Program-made: the position numbers and the translations under genes | Source of the DNA: Phoronis australis | Taxonomy: Eukaryota > Phoronida > Phoronidae | Reading direction: 5' to 3' | Assembly (NCBI GenBank): GCA_002633005.1 | Contig: NMRA01000126.1 | Location: 392,963-428,345, forward strand | DNA: 35,383 nt | The notes under the pieces: model-generated | Told to the model about the DNA's origin: nothing | The model's input: the letters and a program-made list of their open reading frames with translations, nothing else | Databases searched by the model: none | Shown: positions 21,464 to 33,300 of the stretch, piece by piece | Position numbering within the stretch: the first letter of the stretch is position 1 | Layout of the letters: each line of letters starts with the position of its first letter

Positions 21464-22298
21464 TTGGAATTTTTTGGCTAAAGTGGAAACTATATATTTT
21501 TGGAAACCTCATGGAATGACAAATCAGAATATAATTGATTCCATTTTTTGGTGGCCATCTCGGATTTTCAAAAATGGTGCCAGTAAAATGGATTTTCCCC
21601 AATATCTTCGCTTTTGGGTCAATTAGAACGTTGGTTTTTATGGCCACACCTGAATTTCTCAGGTCAAGGAATTGGAAATTTTAATTTTATAGATGGCCAT
21701 CTTGGCAGCCATCTTGGATTACACGTGTTGGACTACACGTGTTGGACTACACGTGTTGGACTACACGTGTTGGACTACACGTGTTGGACTACACGTGTTG
21801 GACTACACGTGTTGGACTACACGTGTTGGACTACACGTGTTGGACTACACGTGTTGGACTACACGTGTTGGACTACATGAAGAATGCATTTTGAAAATGT
21901 GGCTGCTAATAAATGGGGTTTTGATTATGTTTCACATTTAATAAGTTGCATTTTCAGATTTCTTGAACACAAAAATGTGGGTGCAGCCATTAAAACAAAC
22001 ATTCTAAGTGACCCAAGAGCAGAGATACTGAGCAAAAGGTATTTTTCAGGCGCCGTTTTTGAAATTCCAAGATGGTCGCCAACAAAATTAAAATTTCCAA
22101 TTCACTGACCTCAGAAATGCAGGTGTAGCCATAAAAACTAACATTCACAGTTACCCAAGGGCAGATATATTGGGCAAAATCTATTTTAATGGCGCCATTT
22201 TTGAAAATCCAAGAAAAATGGAATCAATTATTTTCTGATTTGTCATTCCAAGAGGTTTCCAAAAATGTATAGTTTCCACTTTCCTCAAAAAATTGCAA
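21464..22298. mobile_element. Foldback element with ~235-bp inverted arms
   Basis: The left arm 21,464-21,706 and the reverse complement of the right arm 22,067-22,298 align end to end, at about 80-85% by eye. A 20-base identical block is AAAGTGGAAACTATA plus flanks; GGAATGACAAATCAGAA is another shared block. The 360-bp loop holds a 14-bp minisatellite and one further related monomer (21,980-22,066). No protein is encoded. Confidence 0.85.
21716..21877 (+). repeat. 14-bp minisatellite with 11 CACGTG E-boxes
   Basis: Unit GGACTACACGTGTT repeated about eleven times with almost no change. CACGTG starts at 21,722 and then every 14 bases to 21,862. It makes long open frames on the plus strand, which are artefacts of the repeat. 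Confidence 0.95.
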
Positions 22299-22598
22299 CA
22301 AATGTCAAAAACTGGACACAGTGAACCTAACCAAGCTTTGAAGAAAGCTACTTGGCAAAATCGACTGAAAAAGCAAGGACCACGGCAGTTAACATCCACG
22401 ACACCAATAGTGATGCAGCAGACCATCAAATCGATGATGACACAGTCAGCAACACCAACACCAACAATGCCACCCGCAACGTCGATAACACGACTAACGC
22501 AAGCGATGCCTCCAGAAAAAATTGATGACGCCGACATAGTCAATGAGGCCAAGAACGAAGATGACAACATCCCTGCGGCCATCAATAGACAAAAATGA
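22293..22598 (+). other. Open frame of 101 codons, unrecognised
   Basis: Reads MQQMSKTGHSEPNQALKKAT and continues Thr/Pro/Ala/Met-rich, then acidic. It starts at the end of the foldback right arm and precedes the LINE fragment on the same strand. It may be a decayed LINE ORF1 piece or chance. No domain is seen. Confidence 0.2.
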
Positions 22599-22748
22599 CC
22601 CACAACAGTCCCAGCATAGTAACATATATTTCACATTGTTTGGTGTTTACTCCACAGTGTGGGAGTTAAAATTCTAGCAAGATATATGTTCCCAAAAGGC
22701 CCTCTAATACTAACGTCAATACCTCAATATTTTGAAGAATTACCATTA

Positions 22749-23090
22749 ATATGAACGAATAACTTTGATTCTAGAAATCTTAAGATTTAAAATTTCACAG
22801 TATGCAGATGACACAACATTATTTTTAAATGGTTCCGAAAGCTCATTGAAAAGTGCTCTGATAACTTTGCAATGGTTTTACGAACTGCGCGAACTGATTT
22901 TCATAAAACAAAAGTCAAGTGAATGGATCAGGAAGAGAATCTGATAACTGTTTTGTAAAGAAAATAATTTAGACTAGAAAACTGTATCTATTAGGCCCTA
23001 GGAATTCAATTTAGTAATGATCTTCATGATATCTCATCAATTAATCTTAAACCAAACATTTTAGAAATTAAAAATTTGCTCAAAACTTGC
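22749..23090 (+). pseudogene. Decayed non-LTR retrotransposon (LINE) reverse transcriptase fragment
   Basis: Frame at 22,749-22,925 reads KISQYADDTTLFLNGSESSL with the YADD catalytic motif at 22,801-22,812, followed by LKSALITLQWF. After stops and frame shifts, 23,001-23,090 reads GIQFSNDLHDISSINLKPN and EIKNLLK, which fits the thumb region that follows in LINE reverse transcriptases. It is inactive: stops, shifts and truncation at both ends. Confidence 0.85.
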
Positions 23091-23113
23091 CACATATAAA
23101 TATGTGGCGCATA
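23089..23113. repeat. Hairpin GCCACATAT/ATATGTGGC shared with 5,446-5,468
   Basis: Perfect 9-bp arms around AA, followed by GCATAA. Within the LINE remnant's 3' edge. The shared part with the satellite tail hairpin begins and ends abruptly, suggesting an element terminus. Confidence 0.7.
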
Positions 23114-23186
23114 AAAAATCTTACCACGAACGGGATGAAAAACTCGTCATTTCAAAGTCTATCTTGAACATCATCCAATGCATCAG

Positions 23187-23218
23187 TGCTACCTTGCGAT
23201 TACTTCGATGACGACAGC
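23187..23218 (-). repeat. 32-bp segment shared inverted with 517-548
   Basis: Reverse complement matches 31 of 32 bases of the segment inside the MITE-like element at 396-901. Confidence 0.75.
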
Positions 23219-25484
23219 GCCACCTATCATTTACATGGACGCCACTACTGTCCCACATCAACGTCACGTAAACTCATCAAGTTGCCCCAGCACAAGGATT
23301 GGTATGGGCAGAGGTTGGGTCAAGATCAAGAACTACTAAATACAGACACCCGCCATTGGTCAAGGATGCCTCGAAAAATTGGGAAACCCATTTTAGATGC
23401 CCCATTTTAAAATTCTGGATTAAAACCTACTTGACACCGATGACAAATTTGTTAGACGCTGAGCTGATGAAGAGAAAATTGCCGGAGGGGAACGTACAAT
23501 GGAACAACTGACTCATGTTCAGACACAGCTTCACAGTGGAGTCTTATCACATTTTACGAAATTGACCACTTTACAGTCTTTGGACCCAAAAAGCCTACTC
23601 CCTTCAAGAGAAGCACATTCTTGTTGCTCCAAAGCAGCATATCCCTAAAATAATCACTAATATCTTGAAAATTATCATCTATTTGTGATAGAGCTGAACT
23701 TCCATAACTATGACCAATGTCACCCCCAATGCAAGATAAAAACACACGTAGTGGTTGAAGAATGTTGATGAAAGATACAATCATTATGACAGCAATGTAC
23801 ACTGAAGAACACTTTATTGCTGGATATAATAAGAAGCAATGACTATGGTCATTCAACATATGATCAATACTGCAAAAAATGCAAGATCCATTGAATGGCA
23901 AATAGAATTTCAGCAACTGAGATGCCTAGAAATGCATGCAGAGTTTGAATGTAGCTTACTGTTGGACTGCTCTAAGAACTAATACTTTTGATGTATTAAA
24001 TGTTATAGAAAAATGGAACATAATATGATTAACAACATCAAGGAGGCAATAAACATGTCTTCCATAACAAAAACAAATTTGGATTTAGATCACTTAAAAT
24101 TAGTCAAATTGGAGGTAAAGTCAGACCTAATGGAATAATGAAGTCAGTTCTAATCAGGGGTTTATCCACTCAGGATTTCAAAAGTAAGAATCCAAATTTC
24201 AAATAAAAAAATGAACGAACACGGGAACATTGGTCCCATGTAATAATATGCCACAGTGAAGTGGAATAAAAGTGTCATTGATAAAACATAGACCACTAGT
24301 TTATTCATTAACTTTAAATGGAAGCCTATAAAGAAAAAGTATGTGGAATCATTTTACTGATGTGACGTTCATTCTAGAGATGCCAATGTTGACTAAGTCT
24401 AAAAACTATAACACGGAGGTAAAGATTTCAGCACTAATGTCCCGTCTTCCATGAAGTCGACAGTCTAAGTAAAGTGTCTTGGTAAAGTGACTTGCATTTT
24501 TATCACACATGTTCCTGAGAGACGAGCCAATGTTTTCTCTCAATCTCATGTCTTGTAAGCGTTCCTAACCAATACCCTTGTAATGTTAGTCAGAATTTGA
24601 TGTCAAAAAGTTGGCACATCCAAAATTCTACACGACCAGAATTCTTGCAGAAATTGCACAACCTAGGAGTCCATAACTTCGTCCACCATCTTGAATATCT
24701 ATCGGTATTATTTATGACCATGCTGCTGAAAGTCACAAGGAGAGCCGTGCCCGAGTGTTGTCAAATCAGATGCTTACAGGCAACGTCAGCCCTGGAGTTC
24801 TGCGCCATCTGCTGTCACGGGGATGGTCTGGGGAGGGGATTAATGAACCAGCATATCCCCAATGATTCTGTCCGTGACAGGTATTACAGGTATTATTATT
24901 TGAATAATTATCTAATTTGGTAGCGTAAACAAACTGATTCACGTGCGTTTCCATTTACTTGGACAGGAGAACAAGTAGAAACCAATTTCTATAAAGATTT
25001 CAATTGCATTGTCAAGCGTTAGCAACAATGCCATTTTCAGGATTGTCACAAATCCATTATTCCTGTCAACAAACCATCTATTCTCAAGTTTGGAGCGAAT
25101 TGTAAAAATGCCAATGTTATCAGCAAAAATTCGGTACTTTGATTGAAACGTTCACCGTTCATTGCACGGGTGACTGGCCGCGTTATCACCACGATCTGGA
25201 TCTGTAGCTGGATTATTTGTTGTACCAGCATCTGAGACAACGTCTGTATCTAGAACATCTCTCGGTTTGTAAAATAATCCTCGAGTCTTTTAGGTCTTTG
25301 TGCCACAGACGGCATGACTAAGTATGTAGAATGCCCATGTCAATCAAAACAGAAACCACAGAGGACAATGGCAGTGCAAAATCCCGGAATTACTCACCCC
25401 GAAACCGCAAACGTCGGGTCCCTATATACACAGTGAAGAGTTGCAACAGCTTGCCAGTTTTTAACAGGGTGTAACCATAAATAT

Positions 25485-25690
25485 TACCGTAAACGTTCGG
25501 GTTAACGTCCATGTTCACTTAACCGCCCATCCCCTACTTTAGGTAGATTTTCAATTTAACCGCCCACTGCTCGGTTTACCACCACACTGCGATTTTTGAA
25601 GATTTCCAGTTAAGAGCCCACCTCTCGGTTAAGCACCCATCCCTGACTTTTGAAGATTTATGATTACCTGCCCAGTGCTAAGGAAACGCG
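25485..25690 (+). repeat. Diverged tandem repeat with ACCGCCCA words
   Basis: About four imperfect ~50-bp units: GGTTAACGTCCATG, TTAACCGCCCATCCCCTACT, TTAACCGCCCACTGCTCGGT, GGTTAAGCACCCATCCCTGA, each followed by 'ttttgaagattt'-like sequence. Related copy at 34,440-34,560. Confidence 0.65.
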
Positions 25691-27489
25691 TGATTACCCA
25701 TTTTTAGATAAAAATCGATGATAACAAAGAATGCAATGACAGCGTCGAAGACGGTGGTTTGGCAATGTGAATTATAATATAAGTAACAAATTATTGTCCC
25801 AGATCATGGATTTGCTTCAAAACGCAATATCTTGAACGCTTTATCACTTTATTTTCTTCCCATGTTCGCAAAACTAAGAACCCCGCCGGCTTCAATAACT
25901 ACGATTTCAGCGATGCCGTCTGCCGCGCTAAGTTTCCGTCTGCAGTGCTCTGGATCAAACTTATATTCGAAAAAATAAAGCCAGAGAAACGTGACAGTGG
26001 TCTTGCCACCACTCCTAACTCGCTTTTAGACTATATGCCATGGTCCATGCATTGGAAATTCCAGGCTGCAAGCTATGACTAAATAAAAGATGACCAATAT
26101 CTCGGCTCACTTTTTCAAAATTCAGGTCGCCAATGAGACCTGCAGCTCGTTATGCCTTAGCACCAAGTCCCGTTTGCAACAACACCAACTCAGTAAGGAT
26201 GCTTTGCTCGTTGGAACTCATCACTAATTTAGTTGTATAACAAACCACTGGTGCCAGTTACCCAAATAATGGGGCTTCGTCTTCGAATTATTTTTACCGA
26301 CACAGGTATGAACTCAGACTCATCAAATTCATAGTGTTAGTATTTTTTAAAATCAAAATCTTAAGTACTTGTTTTTGAGTAATGCCTTTGTGGTAACTAT
26401 TGATTGACGACTGTCTACCTCCTCCGGCCGGTCGAAATAAAACAGCCGCAGAACCTTACGTTGAAAATGACATTGAATCACGCAGTCTCGAACATAAAAA
26501 TCCCTAACACAAAAAACACCTGAATTAGTTGACAGCTAACACATGACTGCTGTGACCTATGCAGTGTGCGAAACTTGCACGCGCGCACTTTGCACTACCA
26601 TCACGTGAAGATAGTTGCAATCCAAGTGGAGCGCTGCATAGTCACTGGTCGTCTGCGCTCTACAGGTACAGCTCTAACAAGACCGCAGGACGGCACGGGC
26701 TATTACTCAGCAGTTTTGTAAACTTAACTGAAATAATTAATCTGAGGGCAACATAACCTTTGTTGGGATCATCCCCTGTTATGACATTTTTACAATAATT
26801 TGGAGATGTGCATTTTTTGAAACTGAAAGTCAAGTAACTAAAGAATAGTAAGACTGAGAAAAAAATTGTAAGAGTTCTTATGAAAAAGAATATCTTAAAG
26901 AATCTGCATGCAAAAATTAACATCATTTGCTATTCCTGTTCAAAATGGCACCACAGCTCAATTGAAAATGGATGAAAATGCACCAGATCTGCCATCTAGA
27001 AAGCAACTTCCAGTTAAGCAGTACTTGATAATAGTTAATCACAGGAAACTGACACTGAAAAATTTCGAATCGCTTGGTCTTACAATGCACCCTCTACAGA
27101 ACAAAACTTTTTCATCCCGAAATCGAGGTGTGCACGCGCATTAGCCTATATTTCCACCGTCTTTAATCGGAAGTAAATAATATCCGGGATATCCATAGAA
27201 CACGTCTAATCATACTGATTTTCAGCCATGTACGTTGAAAATTGCGGCCTCTATGAGCACTTGAATCAGAATTCAAAAACAAAATGGCTGCAACATCCGC
27301 CATCTTGAACCTGATCATGACGAAAAACAATAGTGTTCTAGCTCTTCCAGAACTAGAGGCTGCGTGTGAATTTCGTGCGAATTGGGTGAAGAATACGACC
27401 TGTAGATTGCGAACAAAAAAAAACAAACTTAGTGTCAGCGCAACATACTTGGCGAAGAATTTCGTCATGTAATTACCACTGGGGGACAA

Positions 27490-27680
27490 AGATCTCGTAG
27501 AGCATCTAGGAAATACAGCCAACACAAAGAAAACAATTGCCACTAGGAGGCGCCGCAATAGTTAACACCGCCACAAAATCATCATCAGCTGCCCTCTTCC
27601 CAGTAAGAACATACCGTATGTCAATTTTCATAATCATCTTTAGAGTGGTTTGGCCGACAGAGCGGCAGATGTCAAAAACT
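27490..27680 (+). repeat. Diverged single monomer of the 3.9-5.3 kb satellite
   Basis: CCACTAGGAGGCGC at 27,540-27,553 is identical to the type A word. It is preceded by 'aaatacagcc' and followed by 'tcaattttcataatcatctttagagtggtttgg', all in the array order. More changed than the array copies. Confidence 0.8.
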
Positions 27681-28078
27681 GAAACACGACATATAGCAAT
27701 GACGGGAATATGAAGTAGGTTGAAAATTGCCAAAATGATCAATTGCAAATTATTTCAAATCATATCCAGTAAGTGTTGTGGTGCTGGGGAATAAGACTGC
27801 ATGATGTGGGCTGTGCAAGGCATGTACGTCATTAGTGCAAAGGTCACCTATTTGCAGAGTTTTCAGATTTACAAGTTGTCAATGAATACAACAGTACAAC
27901 ACTATGTTTAATGTAGATTGTGTTAAAATAGCATTGTGGGTTAGTTCCTGCTATACATTAAGCATAGTTAAGAGCATGCAAATACATCTTTTAACTCCCT
28001 TGAAATGGTGTGATTTTGTCTAGTTGTTGGTGATATGAGGTCAGATTGTGAGGTCAAAGGTGGCACTGAACAGTCAGG

Positions 28079-28128
28079 CTGTAGCCACGGGGCATTTTCT
28101 AGTCTGTAGCCACAGGGCATTTTCTAGT
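28079..28128 (+). repeat. 25-bp direct duplication
   Basis: CTGTAGCCACGGGGCATTTT CTAGT is repeated once with a single change. Confidence 0.85.
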
Positions 28129-28129
28129 C

Positions 28130-29860
28130 CCTAGAATTTAAATACAGGGCGTGCGTCAAGTTTGGCGGGAGGTTTGAGGAATTTGTTGAAAAAAATTGCC
28201 AGGAAAGTGATTTACTTGTGTTTTTGAACAAGGAAAGCCATCTTTTTTAGCCGTGACCCAGTTTCCCTGCAAAATTGTGGCTGTTGCTTGCTTTCAACCC
28301 CTGTCGCCTGACTGAGAAAACGAGTGCGATTTCAGGTGACTGTCAGACAGATTCAAATTGCGAAAAAAGTAGCTGGTAAGGGGCATACTATGACCACATT
28401 TTTAGAATCTGGAAAGAACGAGGAGAATCTGTTGTCATGTTTTTTGTGGCACTTGAAGGGAAGTAGTAAATTTGGGGAGAAAACTGTCAAATTTGGTGTT
28501 TTTTGGTCCTATTTTTATGTGCCGGTATTTTTTCCCCGATTTGAATTAGTCGATTAAAAATCTGTAGCAGAATTAAAATAGTAAAACTAAAACGATGACT
28601 TTCAGTTATCATGGGTAGTGCTTATGAGTTGGGAATGCCAAAAAAAACTTTTGTTTTTTCAGACTCTCGATAAGGACGTGAGATAAGGACTAGTCTTCAC
28701 TTGGGTGTGTGTTGGCAGCCAAAACCCTGTTGTAACTGTAGTGTTCCCCCAAACAGTTAAATAATTAACCACAACATAATAGCCCCAACAGGATTATTGA
28801 CACAGACACCAACAGTCTGAGGGCGCTCAGACACATGCGTCCAGTCTACACTGGCAAATTCAACAAAACTTTTTGTCCAAACTGCACTTTGCTTAATTCA
28901 AACAAGCACCTATGTTGCCATACAGAATGAGTTAGATCATGTTTGGAAAAGGCTTTGAGAATATTTAGCAAAATTTGGAGTGCACTACATATGGGAAAAT
29001 ATTTTTCAGTGTAATCGTTGCCACAGAAATAAAGAATGATCAAGAGAACGGATTAAAATTGCACTGAATATGAAGCATATTATTTGCCTTCTTCATGATT
29101 TGAGAATTTCTGACATGATAAACAATGTATAAAGAACCTGAAGATGAATACCACCTAAGTTTCACCACACTGTTGACGAAGGGGATGCCAAAAACAAGAC
29201 ATAATCGCAATTTTTTTCCTACAATTCAAATTTAGCATTTACTTGGTATTGTTTTTAATAAGAACTTAACAAGGTCCCATCAGACCTGCCCACCCCCTGA
29301 CCCACCCACCCCCCTGACCAAAAGGCAGCCCCCCATGCCCTTTTTAAAACTGTTTCAACAATTTATAATTCCGAATGTGAGGTCTCGTAACACACGTAAT
29401 CCACTAGTATTGGACCAGCAGCGGCTGGGTCTGTGGATGTTATTCAATCTACTTATGCCTTGCTTTATACAATAACTCATTCTTGAAGGCCAACATTTTG
29501 AAATCTGATTGCTAAGTGATTTTCTGCACATTTTCAAATACCGTTACTTGCATGACCAAACATCATCAAACATTGGTAAACTAGTTTAGTAGTGTTTGGT
29601 GGCTCGTTTGCAGGCAAATTTCGTTTCCAATTTAGTGTGGTGAAGTTTGCAAATAAAATGTTTGTTAGTGTATATAAAAATAATTGCAAGCAGTCTGGTA
29701 GGTTGCACCAGACGTGCGTGGGTCCCTTAGATACGCCTAAAGCACTGAAGTGGACACTTATGCTCCAAGGCCATGCTGCCTCCTCTCGGTGTAGGCCTGC
29801 ATTACATTAATATATTTTGATCCATTAAAATACACTATAAGCAAAAACTGTAATTTTTCA
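28130..29860. other. Stretch without recognised content
   Basis: A C-rich patch at 29,287-29,340 and short frames without family features. Nothing else that I can support. Confidence 0.5.
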
Positions 29861-29941
29861 CCTACTGTCCTCACTATTCAAGTCCACCCGTAGACTTATC
29901 TCCCCTGGACGGACCGTGTCACCACTATCATTCACCATTAA

Positions 29942-30494
29942 GGTGCTGAAACCGGCGGTGTTCGGTGACAAATGAAAGTGCGAAAAGAACTGAAAAATTA
30001 TGCTGTACAAATAAGTGGTAGAAGACAGAATGTCAGAGTGAGCTGCTACAAAAAACAGAAGAATCTGTACGCGTGGCTTAATCAATTTGCAGGAAACATG
30101 GCAAAAACATCAAGATTACCCGTGTTTGCTGCCGAGTACTCAATAAGACGGAGAGAATGATTACTTGCAATGAATAAAAAATAATGCAATAAAATTAAAT
30201 AATCCTCTGTAACTGAAGAAAGGTGGGTCACATGTAACTTATTGGTTAAAACACAATGCTGACATTTCTCAAATATTGATGAAACCAAGTGAGCCACAAA
30301 CAGTGGAGCAGACGAAATCTCAAACTGATTTAATTTTATAAACAGAGCCTTGCAATATTACAAAACACTAACTTATAGTCAGTGACATTAGTAATGAAGT
30401 AGACTGCCACTCTGTCATGATTTAAATGGTTTACATATGCTTCTGAATCAACTCTACGCCATCACTGATGTTGAACTGTACTGGTTTCAGCACC
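29942..30494. mobile_element. DNA transposon remnant with TTAA target duplication
   Basis: Perfect 12-bp terminal inverted repeats GGTGCTGAAACC / GGTTTCAGCACC with a weaker extension, bounded by TTAA at 29,938-29,941 and 30,495-30,498. TTAA duplications are known for piggyBac and Kolobok superfamilies. No transposase frame, so a non-autonomous copy of 553 bp. Confidence 0.8.
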
Positions 30495-30780
30495 TTAATG
30501 TCGTGTGGTCATGTGACCATGTCATGGCAGCCTCCATATTTCAGCACATGCATTATCTGCGCACACAATAAGGTGGTGCAGTGAAAATTCATTTTGTCAG
30601 ATTTCTCGACAAAAGGAAAAACCAAATCTTAGTCTATTATTTGGTTAATTTGTATTGTATCATAAAACAATATTTTTTAGTTTCCATTACCTGCAGCAAA
30701 ACAATTAATCCTTTGACAAATCGAAAAATGAAAATTTTCACAATTATTTTTGTGTGAAATAAATGAAAAAATTACGGTAC

Positions 30781-31943
30781 TACCGTATTCGCCCTAATAA
30801 GTGCCCAGGGCGCTTAGAAGAATTCGTTTCAAGAGGACAGCACTTATTATAGTCTAAGCTGGTCGAAACCTTGTCCCCGAAACAGGTGAAATCTTAAGCT
30901 AGGATTCATCAAAGTTATGCTGTGACATATCTGTAACCTATGATAGACTTTCTACAAAATTGTGGTGCATTGCTATTACCTTCATTGTTAAATTACAATC
31001 ATTTTTCAGAAAATTGTGCTGAAATCCCGGGGCGAAAACTCGCCAACTGATACATCGCTGCCTTGTTATAGTCAATAGAACAACTTGAATTCTTGAATAA
31101 AAATACAGTTTTGACCCCACAAATTACCTGAAGTCCTCCTATTAACTGCATATTAAGTCTCATCCGCTAAAAAATGTTTGAGAAGTGTCTCGGTGAGTCG
31201 CCGGGCGACTAGATGTGTAACAGTCCAACAGTTATTTTCCAGAAGATTCGGGTGTGTAAGTGAGCAGAAGTGTTCACTATCAGTGAGTTATTTTGACTTT
31301 AAAAACACCAATTATGATGAATTAAGTAATTCCTGCTAAAATAACGCGGACATGTTTTTATGATATTTGAAACTTTCGGAAAGTAGTGCCAATATTTCTT
31401 TCTTGCCGATGCTATGCTATCCGTTTCATGGATAGTTCCCGAAGACAGGTACATGTATGTAGCGCGCGCTTCCTGGCCACGTGCATTTAACAAAGGTCAA
31501 TTTTTATTAGTCTTCGATTCATGGTTTTCACGTGTACAAAGAAAAGTGGATTCCTAATGTAAAAGAAAGATACAATACAATCCTTTTGACAAGAACGCTG
31601 CATCTGTTCTGAAAGGCCAGGCCATAATGGGAGACATTCTTCACAAGATCAGCAAAACTTTTGCGTTCTTATTGAAGCACGGTGGAAGTTTGAAGTGTAT
31701 AGTCATGGCTAAATACCGACATAGCAGCGAGGATCGTGGTCTACAAATTCCACACTCAATGACTTTCTTCAGGACTGTCGGATCTTACTGATAAATTGAA
31801 GATTTTACTGCAGAATTTTAGAACTGTCGGTAAGGCATTTTTCGCATGTACACGTTCATGGACTGGGCACTTATTTTAGTGAAGTCTGAAACCGCACTGG
31901 GGTGCTTATAGGGGCTTGGGCGCTTGTTAGGGTGAATACAGTA
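30781..31943. mobile_element. 1.16-kb element with terminal inverted repeats, no transposase
   Basis: Left end TACCGTATTCGCCCTAATAA then GTGCCCA; right end (reverse complement) TACTGTATTCACCCTAACAA then GCGCCCA, 27 bases with about 4 changes. A further GCACTTATT / AATAAGTGCCCAG pairing lies inside the ends. Open frames inside are short and unrecognised. Superfamily not assigned. Confidence 0.75.
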
Positions 31944-33270
31944 ACTGCTAATTGGCTTTTCCAACCAGATGTAATCCAGACCAATTGGTCAGGTGTGTAT
32001 TAAGCCTTTTGATCAATATACTGCCTCAGACTGTAATGTTAGTTAACCATCTCGGAAATGATGCTTGCCATGGCTACAGAATAAAGACTTTCTCCCCACA
32101 CCACAAAGTTTACAAGAGCTTTCAAATGAGCTTCTGTAATTAACAAACCTTAAACAGTGATGACATGATTAGGCAAGTTTTAAAACATAGGAATTTTAGG
32201 TATGAATTTCTATGCTAAATATGTTTACAAACTTAACCACGAAGAAATGTAGAACTTAAAGATGAAGTTCATACATAATAAGCGACTGCGCGGTCCTTCA
32301 GAGGATCAAAAATTAAATTCTGTCAATGATCAAACAAGTTCAAGACTGCTTAACACGCCAAACTACCACCCACGAGCTCCACCATAGACAAAGTACAAAC
32401 ATAAAGACAAAGTGTTAAATCCGCATCTCAAAACCTGAATTCTTTTGATCAATGCAAAATCAAAACAAGGTTTTTAACTAGCATAGATGTCCCTGCACAA
32501 TAATAACACTAACTGGCAGCCCAGGATATGCACAAGCAAACAAATGCATCAAAGTCTACCTGCAGGAAAACACTACTTGAGATTCCAAATCCTCTAGCAG
32601 TACATGAAAGGCAACCATCATGATCAATGCATATTTTACTGGACCGATAACTTCCAAGAACCAATAGCACATTTCAGCTAGGAGCCTTGGCAATTCAAAG
32701 CCCGTTTAATAAGGAGGGCACTTGTGAGCAGTCGTTTCTTGAAGAACTTTTAGTGAGCAAGTGTTTGTGAGAGTACACGAGAAGTCAAAATCACTCTCTA
32801 CATTTACCATATGTTTTAACGTTAGATTCATATTTAAGGTATTTCCAGTATAAAATTGTACGCCGAATTCTAACAACAAATGTCTTTTTAATGTTAATTA
32901 AAGCTCAAGAGAATGACTTGTGCACATTTTGCTCTGATCATAAAAAACTATTATTACATTTATTTGTGTAATGTAGATATGTAAGAAAGTTGTAGAGGAA
33001 AGTTAGTGATGATTTCCTTAGTATCGATTTTTAAACAGCCTTGACATTCTGTTTGGAAATACCAAATGTAACAACAGTATAAACCTTGCAGTTTTAACAA
33101 CAAAAATGTCATTTTTCAATGTAGAATGCAGAACAAAATTCTGTTAACAACTGATATCACTAGTGTTTTGAAAAACTAGAGAAAATAGAATTTACTATTA
33201 GTAAAATCAATGGTACATTAGAAAATCACAACGAAAAATGGAACTTAGTACAACTATAATGGTGATAAAT
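31944..33270. other. Stretch without recognised content
   Basis: AT-rich, no supported exon or repeat. Confidence 0.5.
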
Positions 33271-33273
33271 GTT

Positions 33274-33300
33274 TATGTATGTATGTATGTATGTATGTAT
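33274..33300 (+). repeat. (TATG)n microsatellite
   Basis: Nearly seven perfect copies of TATG. Confidence 0.95.

Noticed and set aside
21614-21941. Two long plus-strand frames of repeated LHVLDYTCWTTRVG type
   Set aside because: They are translations of the 14-bp minisatellite, whose three-unit period happens to lack stops.
23123-23150. ATG followed by a GTAAGA donor on the minus strand as intersectin exon 1
   Set aside because: The exon would carry two bases forward, while the intersectin exon at 20,695 needs one.
23554-23916. 120-codon minus-strand frame
   Set aside because: AT-rich, hydrophobic and low-information composition, no motif recognised, no supporting splice or start context, and it lies in a repeat-rich stretch.
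25385-25440. Strong GTGAGTAAT donor with a TATATA word as intersectin promoter and 5' exon
   Set aside because: Only about 30 bases separate TATATA from the donor, and no start codon stays open to it; too little to call.
26908-27144. 78-codon plus-strand frame that looks somewhat protein-like
   Set aside because: No family resemblance, no exon signals that continue it, and it abuts repeat sequence at 27,490.
28324-28557. 77-codon plus-strand frame
   Set aside because: No motif, no neighbours and no splice evidence; typical of chance frames in this AT-rich region.
29165-29200. Minus-strand ATG with a phase-1 donor (GTGAAA) as intersectin exon 1
   Set aside because: Phase fits, but the donor is weak and the peptide (MSCFWHPLRQQC) shows no resemblance to intersectin N-termini; the 34,072 site has much better splice signals.
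29858-30085. Minus-strand frame with exon-like signals (AG near 29,993, GT at 29,863)
   Set aside because: The frame runs across the TTAA and terminal repeat of the element at 29,942-30,494, so half of it is transposon DNA; no family is recognised and its phase does not fit intersectin.
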